Part shown: positions 17,801 through 26,592 of the stretch, in pieces | Layout of the letters: the number at the start of each line of letters is the position of its first letter | Numbering within the stretch: the stretch's first letter is position 1 | NCBI RefSeq assembly: GCF_008974225.1 | Contig: NZ_BKZR01000014.1 | Span: forward strand, 9,962-73,961 | Length of the DNA stretch: 64,000 nucleotides | Reading direction: 5' to 3' | Source: Weizmannia acidilactici | GTDB lineage: Bacteria; Bacillota; Bacilli; Bacillales; Bacillaceae_C | The notes under the pieces: model-generated | Seen by the model: the letters and a program-made list of their open reading frames with translations, nothing else | What the model was told of the DNA's origin: nothing | Databases searched by the model: none | Made by a program: the position numbers and the translations under genes

Positions 17801-18429
17801 TTGTCATCCAGGGCCCTGTTGAAACCCGCACATATATCGCACCTTACACTTCCCGCCTAAAAGTGGCGGTGAATGATGAGGTCAAGAGGGGACAGGAACT
17901 GACGGAAGGTTCCATCGACCCGAAAGACCTGCTGCGTGTAACAGATGTGACGACCGTACAGGAATACTTGTTGCGGGAAGTCCAAAAAGTATACCGGATG
18001 CAAGGGGTTGAAATTGGCGACAAGCACATTGAAGTAATGGTCCGTCAAATGCTGAGAAAAGTAAGGGTGCTGGATGCCGGCGACACGGATGTCCTTCCGG
18101 GTACGCTGCTTGACATCCACCAGTTCGGCGAAGCAAACGAAAAAGCTTTGCTTGAAGGCAACCGCCCTGCAACAGGACGCCCGGTATTGCTCGGGATTAC
18201 AAAAGCTTCCCTGGAAACCGATTCGTTCTTATCGGCGGCCTCCTTCCAGGAAACAACCCGGGTGTTAACGGATGCGGCCATCAAAGGCAAACGCGACGAA
18301 TTGCTCGGGCTGAAAGAAAATGTCATTATCGGGAAACTCGTTCCTGCCGGTACAGGAATGACCCGCTACCGCAAAACAATTCCCGAAGTCATGAAGAAAG
18401 AAGAGGAAGTGCCGGCAGAAACGGAATAA
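14830..18429 (+). CDS. rpoC: RNA polymerase beta' subunit
   Basis: 1199 residues. The N-terminal zinc site (CHCGKYK and CDRCG, Cys60/62/75/78), the catalytic NADFDGD with three Mg-binding Asp near residue 449, and the second zinc site (TCNTRHGVCKKCYG) are all present. The TTG start nine bases after GGGAGG matches the conserved opening MLDVNNFEYMKIGLASP. It shares the rpoB promoter. Confidence 0.98.
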   Translation: MLDVNNFEYMKIGLASPDKIRSWSYGEVKKPETINYRTLKPEKDGLFCERIFGPTKDWECHCGKYKRVRYKGVVCDRCGVEVTRSKVRRERMGHIELAAPVSHIWYFKGIPSRMGLVLDMSPRALEEVIYFASYVVTEAGDTSLEKKQLLSEKEYRAYREKYGNKFQAGMGAEAIKKLLQDVDVNKECEALKEELKVAQGQRRTRAIKRLEVLEAFRNSGNKPEWMVLDVLPVIPPELRPMVQLEGGRFATSDLNDLYRRVINRNNRLKRLLDLGAPSIIVQNEKRMLQEAVDALIDNGRRGRPVTGPGNRPLKSLSHMLKGKQGRFRQNLLGKRVDYSGRSVIVVGPNLKMYQCGLPREMAIELFKPFVMKELVEKGLAHNIKSAKRKIERLQPEIWDVLEEVIKEHPVLLNRAPTLHRLGIQAFEPKLVEGRAIRLHPLVCTAYNADFDGDQMAVHVPLSAEAQAEARLLMLAAQNILNPKDGKPVVTPSQDMVLGNYYLTLEREGAVGEGSVFKDVNEVYMAYYNGYVHFHTRIAIHAGSLNNPTFTEEQNKKLLITTVGKVIFNEILPKSFPYINEPTKTNLEERTPDKYFVDPSIDVKEHIKQQPLIRPFIKGFLGSIIAEVFKRFKITETSKMLDRLKDLGFQYSTKAGITVGVSDIVVLGEKEEILSEAQKKVDTVMKQFRRGLITEDERYDRVISIWSEAKDTIQGKLMESLDKRNPIFMMSDSGARGNASNFTQLAGMRGLMANPAGRIIELPIKSSFREGLTVQEYFISTHGARKGLADTALKTADSGYLTRRLVDVAQDVIVREDDCGTDRGLLIGALKEGTEIIESLEERLTGRYSRKTIRHPETGKIIVCENEFITEDIAKEIVDAGYEKVWIRSVFTCNTRHGVCKKCYGRNLATGQEVEVGEAVGIIAAQSIGEPGTQLTMRTFHTGGVAGEDITQGLPRIQELFEARNPKGQAVISEVDGVVTSISEGRDRQYEIVIQGPVETRTYIAPYTSRLKVAVNDEVKRGQELTEGSIDPKDLLRVTDVTTVQEYLLREVQKVYRMQGVEIGDKHIEVMVRQMLRKVRVLDAGDTDVLPGTLLDIHQFGEANEKALLEGNRPATGRPVLLGITKASLETDSFLSAASFQETTRVLTDAAIKGKRDELLGLKENVIIGKLVPAGTGMTRYRKTIPEVMKKEEEVPAETE

Positions 18430-18432
18430 AAA

Positions 18433-18597
18433 GAAAAGCGGAGGGCGACATTATTCGGCGTACGGATTTGATTTGGCCTCTGACTTAAAGGAAACACGGT
18501 GAGCCTATAGGTGAACCGATGTTGACTTATCGCAGGGAAGAGGCCGGAAATCCGCTAGCCCAATAACACCCGCAGCTGGACAATCGAAAAGCGGAGG
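18433..18597 (+). repeat. possible intergenic repeat bounded by direct repeats
   Basis: The 12-mer GAAAAGCGGAGG occurs at 18433-18444 and again at 18586-18597. Inside is a long-range inverted repeat GGCCTCT (18475-18481) / AGAGGCC (18539-18545). There is no open frame of interest. Sequences beginning in this way recur between genes in many Bacillaceae; membership in such a family is an inference. Confidence 0.4.
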
Positions 18598-18600
18598 TAA

Positions 18601-18666
18601 ATCATAAGTTAGACATGGAGTGGCTGCGCCGGTTTTTCCGGCGTGCCATTCTTATGATGTTTTTTT
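18601..18666 (+). terminator. intrinsic terminator after rpoC
   Basis: Outer stem ATCATAAG (18601-18608) / CTTATGAT (18651-18658), inner GCGCCGG/CCGGCGT, then TTTTTTT. It closes the rpoBC transcript. Confidence 0.85.
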
Positions 18667-18675
18667 ACATGAATG

Positions 18676-18704
18676 TTGACTTTGGATTTTCAAAGTGATA
18701 ATAT
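18676..18704 (+). promoter_or_regulatory. sigma-A promoter of the rplGB-rpsL-rpsG-fusA operon
   Basis: TTGACT at 18676-18681, 17-base spacer, TAATAT at 18699-18704. Confidence 0.75.
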
Positions 18705-18751
18705 ATTCAAGGTGCTCCTATCAATACCTGTATACTTTGGAGGATACTGCA

Positions 18752-19000
18752 ATGTCTTATGAAAAAGTAAATCAGGCAAAGAAAATTATTGTAGGAACAA
18801 AACAAACAGTAAAAGCTTTAAAGGCTGGAAATGTTGATGAGTTGCTTGTTGCTGAAGATGCTGATCCGAACGTAACGGGCAAAGTCATCGCCATTGCCGA
18901 AGAATTCAATGTGCCGGTTACCTATACCGAGTCAAAAAAACAGCTCGGGAAAGCATGCGGCATTGAAGTCGGAGCTGCAGCTGTTGCACTCATTTATTAA
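18752..19000 (+). CDS. rplGB: L7Ae-family K-turn RNA-binding protein (YbxF)
   Basis: 82 residues, the same length as B. subtilis YbxF. The RNA-binding loop and C-terminal signature GKACGIEVGAAAVA mark the L7Ae/L30e fold, which binds kink-turn RNA. ATG after GGAGG. It is first in the str operon, as in B. subtilis. Its role on the ribosome is not settled. Confidence 0.92.
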   Translation: MSYEKVNQAKKIIVGTKQTVKALKAGNVDELLVAEDADPNVTGKVIAIAEEFNVPVTYTESKKQLGKACGIEVGAAAVALIY

Positions 19001-19094
19001 ACATTTTTTGCGCATTGACGCAAAAGTTTGTTTTTACCATTAAATGAACCACCTGGATGTGTGGGCTTAAATTGTTCGAAGGGAGGAAAAACAG

Positions 19095-19514
19095 ATGCCT
19101 ACAATTAACCAATTGGTGCGCAAACCTCGTAAATCCAAAATCGAGAAATCAAAATCACCTGCGCTGAACAAAGGCTACAACAGCTTCAAAAAAATCAATA
19201 CCGACCTTGCTTCACCACAAAAACGCGGAGTATGTACCCGTGTTGGTACAATGACCCCGAAAAAACCGAACTCGGCGCTTCGTAAATATGCCCGTGTCCG
19301 TTTAACAAACGGGATTGAAGTAACGGCGTACATTCCTGGCATCGGCCATAACCTGCAGGAACACAGCGTTGTGCTGATCCGCGGCGGCCGTGTAAAAGAC
19401 CTGCCTGGTGTCCGTTACCACATTGTCCGCGGTGCGCTTGACACTGCCGGTGTTGACAGCCGCAAACAAGGCCGTTCCAAATATGGCACGAAAAAACCTA
19501 AAGAAAAGAAATAA
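19095..19514 (+). CDS. rpsL: 30S ribosomal protein S12
   Basis: 139 residues. Decoding-centre protein. The loop TPKKPNSALRK contains Lys56, the residue altered in streptomycin-resistant Bacillus, in its sensitive form. The second loop (around GRVKDLPGVRYHIVRGALD) is also standard. ATG after GGGAGG. It precedes rpsG by 36 bases. Confidence 0.98.
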   Translation: MPTINQLVRKPRKSKIEKSKSPALNKGYNSFKKINTDLASPQKRGVCTRVGTMTPKKPNSALRKYARVRLTNGIEVTAYIPGIGHNLQEHSVVLIRGGRVKDLPGVRYHIVRGALDTAGVDSRKQGRSKYGTKKPKEKK

Positions 19515-19550
19515 TAAATCTATAACAACCGCTGAAAGGAGGATCATTTC

Positions 19551-20021
19551 ATGCCACGTAAAGGGCCTGTAGCAAAACGAGACGTATTACCGGATCCGAT
19601 CTACAATTCCAAGCTGGTAACACGTTTAATCAACAAAATGATGATCGATGGCAAGAGGGGGAAAGCCCAAACCATCCTTTATTCCGCTTTTGATATTATT
19701 CGTGAGCGTACTGGCAAAGATCCAATGGAAGTTTTTGACCAAGCATTGAAAAATATCATGCCTGTTCTTGAAGTAAGAGCACGCCGTGTAGGTGGTGCGA
19801 ACTATCAGGTGCCGGTTGAGGTGCGCCCGGAACGCCGGACAACTTTAGGGCTTCGCTGGCTGGTAAACTATGCCCGCCTCCGCGGAGAAAAAACGATGGA
19901 AGAACGCCTCGCGAACGAAATCATGGATGCAGCGAACAACACAGGCGCTGCAGTGAAAAAACGCGAAGATACGCATAAAATGGCCGAAGCAAACAAAGCG
20001 TTCGCTCACTATCGCTGGTAA
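19551..20021 (+). CDS. rpsG: 30S ribosomal protein S7
   Basis: 156 residues, the standard length. It nucleates assembly of the 30S head and sits by the E site. The beta-hairpin GGANYQVPVEVRPERR that contacts mRNA and tRNA is present. ATG after AAAGGAGG. It lies between rpsL and fusA in the str operon. Confidence 0.98.
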   Translation: MPRKGPVAKRDVLPDPIYNSKLVTRLINKMMIDGKRGKAQTILYSAFDIIRERTGKDPMEVFDQALKNIMPVLEVRARRVGGANYQVPVEVRPERRTTLGLRWLVNYARLRGEKTMEERLANEIMDAANNTGAAVKKREDTHKMAEANKAFAHYRW

Positions 20022-20067
20022 TATTCCAATACTCCTAAATTACACCTAAAGGAAGGAGAAAAACGAG

Positions 20068-22146
20068 ATGCCAAGAGAGTTCTCCTTAGAAAAAACTCGT
20101 AACATCGGTATCATGGCCCACATCGATGCCGGTAAAACCACAACAACCGAGCGCATCCTTTATTACACCGGCCGCATTCATAAAATCGGCGAAACGCATG
20201 AAGGTGCGTCTCAAATGGACTGGATGGAGCAGGAACAGGAACGTGGGATTACGATTACGTCCGCTGCGACAACTGCGCAGTGGAAAAACCACCGCATCAA
20301 CATCATCGACACTCCGGGACACGTGGACTTCACAGTTGAGGTTGAACGTTCGCTCCGTGTCCTTGACGGTGCGGTTGCCGTTCTTGATGCCCAGTCCGGC
20401 GTTGAGCCCCAAACAGAAACCGTTTGGCGCCAGGCAACAACTTACGGAGTTCCCCGTATTGTATTCGTCAATAAGATGGATAAAATCGGGGCCGACTTCT
20501 TATTTTCGGTAAGTTCCCTGCATGAACGCCTCCAGGCAAACGCGCATGCGGTCCAATTGCCTATCGGGGCCGAAGACAGCTTCGAAGGCATCATTGATTT
20601 GATTGAAATGAAAGCCACTTTCTACGGCGATGATCTCGGCACGAAAATCGAAGTCCGCGAAATTCCGGAAGAGTACAGGGAACAAGCGGAAGAATACCGT
20701 GAAAAATTAATTGAAGCAGTTGCTGAAATCAATGAAGACATTATGGAAAAATATCTTGGCGGCGAAGAAATTTCGAAAGAAGAATTGAAAGCCGCCATCC
20801 GGAAAGCAACTTGTGATGTTGAGTTTTTCCCGGTATTGTGCGGTTCCGCTTTTAAAAACAAAGGTGTCCAATTGATGTTGGATGCAGTTGTCGATTATCT
20901 TCCTTCCCCGGTTGATGTGCCGGCGATCAAAGGTACGTTGCCGGATTCCGGTGAAGAAGTCGTAAGGCATTCCAGCGATGACGAGCCATTCTCGGCTTTG
21001 GCATTCAAAGTCATGACCGACCCGTTCGTTGGTAAACTGACTTTCTTCCGTGTATACTCGGGTACGTTGAGCTCCGGTTCTTACGTCCAAAACTCGACAA
21101 AAGGAAAACGCGAACGTATCGGGCGTATTTTGCAGATGCACGCAAACCACCGGAAAGAAATCGACATGGTTTATGCCGGGGATATTGCAGCTGCTGTCGG
21201 CTTGAAAGACACAACAACCGGTGACACGCTTTGCGATGAAAACAATCTCGTTATCCTTGAATCGATGGAATTCCCTGAACCGGTTATCCAGCTGTCGGTA
21301 GAACCGAAATCGAAAGCAGACCAGGATAAAATGACAACCGCCCTGCAAAAACTTCAGGAAGAAGACCCGACATTCCGTGCGCATACGGATCCTGAAACCG
21401 GGCAAACGATCATCGAAGGTATGGGTGAGCTCCATCTTGATATCATCGTTGACCGAATGAAACGCGAATTCAAAGTAGAAGCCAATATCGGTGCTCCGCA
21501 AGTTGCATATCGTGAAACTTTCCGCAAATCCGCACAAGTCCAAGGTAAATTTGTACGCCAATCCGGCGGCCGCGGGCAATACGGTGACGTTTGGATCGAA
21601 TTCTCGCCAAACGAAGAAGGAAAAGGCTTCGAATTTGAAAATGCAATCGTCGGCGGTGTTGTTCCGCGCGAATATATCCCGGCGATCCAATCCGGTTTGG
21701 AAGATGCGATGCAGCGCGGCGTTTTGGCCGGCTATCCTTTGGTTGACATTAAAGCAAAACTTTATGACGGTTCTTACCACGATGTCGACTCAAGTGAAAT
21801 GGCATTTAAAGTTGCAGCATCCCTTGCGCTAAGAAATGCAGCGGAAAAATGTGACCCGGTACTGCTTGAACCAGTCATGAAAGTGGAAATTGTCATTCCG
21901 GAAGAATATCTCGGGGACATCATGGGACAAGTTACTGCCCGCCGCGGACGCGTGGAAGGAATGGAAGCACGCGGAAATGCGCAGGTTGTCCGGGCGATGG
22001 TGCCGTTATCCGAAATGTTCGGTTATGCAACGGCGCTCCGTTCAAGCACCCAGGGACGCGGAGTCTTCACGATGCACTTTGACCACTACGAAGAAGTGCC
22101 GAAGTCAATCGCTGAAGAAATCATCAAAAAAAATAAAGGTGAATAA
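20068..22146 (+). CDS. fusA: translation elongation factor G
   Basis: 692 residues. GTPase motifs: P-loop AHIDAGKTT (residue 17 on), DTPGHVDF, and NKMD. Domains II to V follow, with domain IV carrying the decoding-site loop near GGRGQYGDVWIEF. It drives translocation and ribosome recycling. SD AAGGAAGGAG. It is the last gene before tuf, separated by 125 bases that hold a candidate promoter. Confidence 0.98.
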   Translation: MPREFSLEKTRNIGIMAHIDAGKTTTTERILYYTGRIHKIGETHEGASQMDWMEQEQERGITITSAATTAQWKNHRINIIDTPGHVDFTVEVERSLRVLDGAVAVLDAQSGVEPQTETVWRQATTYGVPRIVFVNKMDKIGADFLFSVSSLHERLQANAHAVQLPIGAEDSFEGIIDLIEMKATFYGDDLGTKIEVREIPEEYREQAEEYREKLIEAVAEINEDIMEKYLGGEEISKEELKAAIRKATCDVEFFPVLCGSAFKNKGVQLMLDAVVDYLPSPVDVPAIKGTLPDSGEEVVRHSSDDEPFSALAFKVMTDPFVGKLTFFRVYSGTLSSGSYVQNSTKGKRERIGRILQMHANHRKEIDMVYAGDIAAAVGLKDTTTGDTLCDENNLVILESMEFPEPVIQLSVEPKSKADQDKMTTALQKLQEEDPTFRAHTDPETGQTIIEGMGELHLDIIVDRMKREFKVEANIGAPQVAYRETFRKSAQVQGKFVRQSGGRGQYGDVWIEFSPNEEGKGFEFENAIVGGVVPREYIPAIQSGLEDAMQRGVLAGYPLVDIKAKLYDGSYHDVDSSEMAFKVAASLALRNAAEKCDPVLLEPVMKVEIVIPEEYLGDIMGQVTARRGRVEGMEARGNAQVVRAMVPLSEMFGYATALRSSTQGRGVFTMHFDHYEEVPKSIAEEIIKKNKGE

Positions 22147-22206
22147 TTGATTTATTGCCTTTATTGAAGTATAACTACTACTAGATTGGTTAATCACGCT
22201 TTAAAG

Positions 22207-22235
22207 TTGTTGTCGCAGCTTTAAAGCAATATATA
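22207..22235 (+). promoter_or_regulatory. candidate promoter of tuf
   Basis: TTGTTG at 22207-22212, 17-base spacer, TATATA at 22230-22235. The palindrome GCTTTAAAG(C) occurs twice around it (22199 and 22218). It would let tuf be expressed apart from fusA. Confidence 0.5.
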
Positions 22236-22271
22236 TACTTTCTAATCCAAAATATTAAGGAGGATTTCCTG

Positions 22272-23459
22272 ATGGCTAAACAAAAATTCGACCGTTCTAA
22301 AGAACACTGTAACATTGGTACAATCGGTCACGTTGACCATGGTAAAACGACTTTAACCGCTGCAATTACCGCTGTTCTTGCAAAACAAGGTAAAGCTGAA
22401 GCGAAAGCATATGACCAAATTGACGGTGCGCCTGAAGAACGCGAACGCGGGATCACAATTAATACTGCACACGTTGAATATGAAACTGAAAAACGCCACT
22501 ATGCACACGTTGACTGCCCTGGACACGCTGACTATGTTAAAAACATGATCACAGGTGCAGCGCAAATGGACGGTGCAATCCTGGTTGTATCCGCAGCTGA
22601 CGGCCCAATGCCTCAAACTCGCGAACACATTCTTCTTTCCCGCCAAGTGGGCGTTCCTTACATCGTTGTATTCCTGAACAAATGCGACATGGTGGACGAC
22701 GAAGAATTGCTCGAACTTGTTGAAATGGAAGTCCGCGACCTTCTTTCTGAATACGACTTCCCTGGCGATGAAGTGCCGGTTATTAAAGGTTCTGCTTTGA
22801 AAGCTCTTGAAGGTGACCCTGAATACGAAGCAAAAATCCTTGAATTGATGGATGCTGTTGATGAATACATCCCAACTCCGCAACGTGACACTGATAAACC
22901 ATTCATGATGCCTGTTGAAGACGTATTCTCCATCACAGGCCGCGGTACTGTTGCAACCGGCCGTGTAGAACGCGGACAATTGAAAGTCGGTGACGTTGTT
23001 GAAATCGTAGGTTTGAGCGACGAACCAAAACAAACAACTGTAACCGGCGTTGAAATGTTCCGTAAAATTCTTGACTATGCTGAAGCTGGCGACAACATCG
23101 GTGCACTTCTCCGCGGTATTGCACGTGAAGAAGTACAACGCGGTCAAGTTTTGGCAAAACCGGGATCCATTACCCCGCATACAAAATTTAAAGCACAAGT
23201 TTACGTTTTGACGAAAGAAGAAGGCGGACGCCACACTCCATTCTTCTCTAACTATCGTCCGCAATTCTACTTCCGTACAACGGACGTAACCGGCATTATC
23301 ACTCTTCCGGAAGGCGTTGAAATGGTAATGCCTGGCGATAACGTTGAAATGAGCGTAGAATTGATTTCGCCAATTGCGATCGAAGAAGGAACAAAATTCT
23401 CTATCCGTGAAGGCGGCCGTACAGTAGGCGCAGGTTCCGTTTCTTCTATCGAAGCCTAA
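22272..23459 (+). CDS. tuf: translation elongation factor Tu
   Basis: 395 residues. GTPase motifs GHVDHGKTT, DCPGHADYVKNM and NKCDMVDD; domains 2 and 3 are complete (GRGTVATGRVERG, PFFSNYRPQFYFRTTDVTG). It delivers aminoacyl-tRNA to the ribosome. Codon use is strongly optimised. SD AAGGAGG. It ends with a strong terminator. Confidence 0.98.
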   Translation: MAKQKFDRSKEHCNIGTIGHVDHGKTTLTAAITAVLAKQGKAEAKAYDQIDGAPEERERGITINTAHVEYETEKRHYAHVDCPGHADYVKNMITGAAQMDGAILVVSAADGPMPQTREHILLSRQVGVPYIVVFLNKCDMVDDEELLELVEMEVRDLLSEYDFPGDEVPVIKGSALKALEGDPEYEAKILELMDAVDEYIPTPQRDTDKPFMMPVEDVFSITGRGTVATGRVERGQLKVGDVVEIVGLSDEPKQTTVTGVEMFRKILDYAEAGDNIGALLRGIAREEVQRGQVLAKPGSITPHTKFKAQVYVLTKEEGGRHTPFFSNYRPQFYFRTTDVTGIITLPEGVEMVMPGDNVEMSVELISPIAIEEGTKFSIREGGRTVGAGSVSSIEA

Positions 23460-23479
23460 TCGAATATTTGAATCAGAAG

Positions 23480-23510
23480 GCAGCCGGAGAAAAATCCGGC
23501 TGCTTTTTTT
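23480..23510 (+). terminator. intrinsic terminator after tuf
   Basis: GCAGCCGGA / TCCGGCTGC followed by seven T's. Confidence 0.93.
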
Positions 23511-23579
23511 GATGCATTCTTTCATGGTTTTCGGGTGTTCGACACGATATTGGATATCCGCAGTAATTATTGCCAAAAC

Positions 23580-23608
23580 TTAATGATGCTGCGGGGGCTA
23601 TGTATAAT
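23580..23608 (+). promoter_or_regulatory. candidate upstream promoter of the S10 operon
   Basis: TTAATG at 23580-23585, 17-base spacer, TATAAT at 23603-23608. The -35 is weak. Confidence 0.4.
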
Positions 23609-23647
23609 AAAGAAAGCTTTGAAACCGGCGGAACATCAAGATTTATG

Positions 23648-23676
23648 TTGCATTCGCTTATGATTTTGTGTATAAT
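23648..23676 (+). promoter_or_regulatory. main sigma-A promoter of the S10-spc operon
   Basis: TTGCAT at 23648-23653, 17-base spacer, TATAAT at 23671-23676. About 130 bases of leader follow, including AGTGG...CCACT and GCCATGG-rich pairing segments that may form a structured leader before rpsJ. Confidence 0.7.
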
Positions 23677-23810
23677 GATTGATGTTGGTCTTTGACTGCG
23701 ATGAAGTGGGAGGTTGCTGACACACCCGGCCACTTTGCCATGGCGCGTGTGCCAGGAAAATTTCCATGGAGAATGTCTATTAGCAAATAGGCGAAAAAGG
23801 AGGGAAAATA

Positions 23811-24119
23811 ATGGCAAAACAAAAAATCCGCATTCGTTTAAAAGCATATGATCACAGAATCCTTGATCAGTCTGCAGAGAAAATTGTAGAAACAGCAAAA
23901 AGATCCGGTGCGAGCGTCTCCGGCCCGATTCCGCTGCCGACAGAGAAGTCCGTTTATACGATCTTGCGCGCTGTACACAAATACAAAGATTCTCGCGAAC
24001 AATTCGAAATGCGTACACACAAACGTCTGATTGATATCGTAAATCCAACTCCGCAAACTGTTGATTCGCTGATGCGGTTGGATCTGCCATCCGGCGTAGA
24101 CATTGAAATTAAACTTTAA
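23811..24119 (+). CDS. rpsJ: 30S ribosomal protein S10
   Basis: 102 residues. S10 signature around KSVYTILRAVHKYKDSREQFEMR. It binds the 30S head and, as NusE, the antitermination factor NusB and the NusG KOW domain. SD AAGGAGGG. It opens the long ribosomal protein operon, 36 bases before rplC. Confidence 0.98.
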   Translation: MAKQKIRIRLKAYDHRILDQSAEKIVETAKRSGASVSGPIPLPTEKSVYTILRAVHKYKDSREQFEMRTHKRLIDIVNPTPQTVDSLMRLDLPSGVDIEIKL

Positions 24120-24155
24120 TGATAAATTTGATACACATAACAGGAGGTGTGACTG

Positions 24156-24785
24156 ATGACCAAAGGAATCTTAGGAAGAAAAATTGGTATGACCCAAGTT
24201 TTTGCCGAGAACGGTGATCTTATTCCTGTGACTGTTGTTGAAGCAACGCCAAATATTGTGCTTCAAAAGAAAACAGTTGAAACAGACGGTTATGAAGCAA
24301 TCCAGCTCGGATTTGACGACAAACCGGACCGTTTGGCAACCAAACCTGAAAAAGGCCATGCCGCAAAAGCCAATACGGCACCTAAGCGCTTCGTTCGTGA
24401 GTTTGACGGAGTAAATACTAGCGATTTTGAAGTTGGTCAAGAAGTCAAAGTTGATATTTTTGCAGAGGGTGACCTCGTAGACGTAACCGGAATTTCCAAA
24501 GGGAAAGGATTCCAGGGTGTTATTAAACGCCACGGGCAATCCCGCGGACCAATGGCACACGGTTCCCGTTACCACCGCCGTCCAGGTTCGATGGGCCCGA
24601 TTGCGCCAAACCGTGTATTTAAGCAAAAAGCGCTCCCTGGACGCACCGGAGGAGAACAAGTAACGGTCCAAAACCTGCAAATCGTGAAAGTCGATACAGA
24701 ACGCAATTTGCTTCTTATTAAAGGAAACGTTCCTGGTCCTAAAAAATCTTTGCTTAAAATCAAAGCAGCTGTGAAAGCAAAATAA
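24156..24785 (+). CDS. rplC: 50S ribosomal protein L3
   Basis: 209 residues. Early-assembly protein at the 3' end of 23S rRNA, with a long loop reaching toward the peptidyl transferase centre (HGQSRGPMAHGSRYHRRPGS). SD AGGAGGTGTG before the ATG. Confidence 0.98.
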   Translation: MTKGILGRKIGMTQVFAENGDLIPVTVVEATPNIVLQKKTVETDGYEAIQLGFDDKPDRLATKPEKGHAAKANTAPKRFVREFDGVNTSDFEVGQEVKVDIFAEGDLVDVTGISKGKGFQGVIKRHGQSRGPMAHGSRYHRRPGSMGPIAPNRVFKQKALPGRTGGEQVTVQNLQIVKVDTERNLLLIKGNVPGPKKSLLKIKAAVKAK

Positions 24786-24809
24786 CTGTAAAGAAAGGAG
24801 GAAACAGGA

Positions 24810-25433
24810 ATGCCAAAAGTAGCTTTATACAACCAAAACGGTTCACAAGTCGGTGAAGTGGAATTAAAAGACGCTGTATTTGGTATCGAGCCGAATGAAC
24901 ATGTTTTATTTGAAGCGATCATTATGCAGAGGGCTTCGTTGCGCCAAGGAACCCATAAAGTAAAGGGGCGTTCTGAAGTCAGCGGCGGCGGACGCAAACC
25001 GTGGCGCCAAAAAGGCACAGGCCGCGCACGCCAAGGGTCCATCCGTGCACCGCAATGGCGCGGGGGCGGTACTGTATTTGGGCCTGTTCCACGCAGCTAC
25101 AGCTACAAACTTCCGAAAAAAGTACGCCGTCTTGCAATTAAATCCGCCTTATCTTCGAAAGTACAGGAAAACAATATTTTGGTTTTGGACGCATTAAACT
25201 TTGACGCGCCAAAAACGAAAGATTTTGTTGCCGTTTTGAAAAACTTGTCGGTAGATAAAAAGGCACTTGTCGTGACAGATGTTTTAAACGAAAATGTTGC
25301 ATTATCCGCACGTAACATTCCTGGTGTGACCGTCGTTGATGCAGCAGGCGTAAATGTTTTGGATGTCGTCAGCCATGATAAATTAATCATGACGAAATCC
25401 GCTGTTGAAAAAGTAGAGGAGGTGCTTGGTTAA
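24810..25433 (+). CDS. rplD: 50S ribosomal protein L4
   Basis: 207 residues. The internal loop that lines the exit tunnel (RKPWRQKGTGRARQGSIRAP, with GTVFGP next) is unaltered; macrolide-resistance changes fall here in other species. SD AAAGGAGG. Its stop overlaps the rplW start by one base (TAATG). Confidence 0.98.
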   Translation: MPKVALYNQNGSQVGEVELKDAVFGIEPNEHVLFEAIIMQRASLRQGTHKVKGRSEVSGGGRKPWRQKGTGRARQGSIRAPQWRGGGTVFGPVPRSYSYKLPKKVRRLAIKSALSSKVQENNILVLDALNFDAPKTKDFVAVLKNLSVDKKALVVTDVLNENVALSARNIPGVTVVDAAGVNVLDVVSHDKLIMTKSAVEKVEEVLG

Positions 25434-25717
25434 TGGATGCACGTGATGTTCTGAAGCGCCCCATCATTACTGAACGTTCAATGGAATTGACGGCTGAAAA
25501 GAAATATACTTTCGACGTTGACGTGAAAGCGAACAAAACGCAAATCAAAAAAGCTGTCGAAGAAATTTTCGGCGTAAAGGTTGCGAAAGTAAACGTAGCA
25601 AACTACAAAGGCAAATTTAAACGCATGGGCCGTTTTGTTGGCTATACAAACAAGCGCCGTAAAGCGATCGTTACTTTAACGCCAGACAGCAAAGAAATTG
25701 AAATTTTTGAGGTTTAA
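25433..25717 (+). CDS. rplW: 50S ribosomal protein L23
   Basis: 94 residues. It lies at the tunnel exit, where trigger factor and SRP dock. Motifs RPIITERSM and VAKVNVANYKGKFKRMGRF are typical. It is coupled to rplD by the TAATG overlap with SD GAGGAGG inside rplD. Confidence 0.97.
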   Translation: MDARDVLKRPIITERSMELTAEKKYTFDVDVKANKTQIKKAVEEIFGVKVAKVNVANYKGKFKRMGRFVGYTNKRRKAIVTLTPDSKEIEIFEV

Positions 25718-25751
25718 TTTTTATTGATCAGACTGAAGAGGAGGGAAAAAC

Positions 25752-26582
25752 ATGGCGATCAAAAAATACAAACCGACCTCTAACGGGCGTCGCGGCATGA
25801 CTGCTTTGGATTTTGAGGAAATTACGACGGATACACCCGAAAAATCCTTGCTGGCTCCGCTCCACAAAAAAGCAGGCCGCAACAACCAAGGGAAGTTAAC
25901 TGTTCGTCATCATGGCGGCGGTCATAAGCGCCAATACCGGATTATCGACTTCAAACGCGATAAAGATGGTATACCAGGACGCGTTGCCACAATCGAATAT
26001 GACCCGAACCGTTCATCCAATATTGCATTGATTCATTATTTAGATGGTGAAAAACGATATATTATCGCACCGAAAAATTTAACTGTCGGTATGGAAGTCA
26101 TGTCCGGCCCTGATGCCGATATTAAAGTAGGGAACGCACTTCCGCTTTCCGAAATTCCAGTTGGTACCGTGATCCACAACATCGAGCTGAAACCTGGTAA
26201 AGGCGGCCAATTGATCCGTTCCGCAGGCACATCTGCCCAAGTGCTCGGTAAAGAAGGCAAATATGTGCTTGTCCGTTTAAATTCAGGTGAAGTGCGCATG
26301 ATTCTGGCTACTTGCCGCGCAACGATCGGCCAAGTGGGCAATGAGCAGCACGAGCTTGTAAACATTGGTAAAGCAGGCCGCAAACGCTGGATGGGTGTCC
26401 GCCCAACTGTCCGCGGATCTGTTATGAACCCGAACGATCACCCGCACGGCGGTGGTGAAGGACGTGCTCCGATCGGGCGCAAATCCCCAATGTCACCATG
26501 GGGCAAACCAACGCTTGGTTACAAGACACGCAAGAAGAATAACAAATCCGATAAATTTATTGTACGTCGTCGTAAAAAATAA
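25752..26582 (+). CDS. rplB: 50S ribosomal protein L2
   Basis: 276 residues. Largest primary binder of 23S rRNA, close to the peptidyl transferase centre. The C-terminal loop with the conserved His (MNPNDHPHGGGEGR) is present. SD GAGGAGGG. A hairpin separates it from rpsS. Confidence 0.98.
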   Translation: MAIKKYKPTSNGRRGMTALDFEEITTDTPEKSLLAPLHKKAGRNNQGKLTVRHHGGGHKRQYRIIDFKRDKDGIPGRVATIEYDPNRSSNIALIHYLDGEKRYIIAPKNLTVGMEVMSGPDADIKVGNALPLSEIPVGTVIHNIELKPGKGGQLIRSAGTSAQVLGKEGKYVLVRLNSGEVRMILATCRATIGQVGNEQHELVNIGKAGRKRWMGVRPTVRGSVMNPNDHPHGGGEGRAPIGRKSPMSPWGKPTLGYKTRKKNNKSDKFIVRRRKK

Positions 26583-26592
26583 TGCGGTTGGA

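Noticed and set aside
20707..21780. 357-codon minus-strand frame opposite fusA
   Set aside because: Codon-bias shadow of fusA with no ribosome site or family match.
22353..23576. Long 407-codon minus-strand frame opposite tuf
   Set aside because: Antisense shadow of a highly biased codon pattern; composition is rich in Phe, His and Cys, as expected for the complement of tuf, with no start signal.
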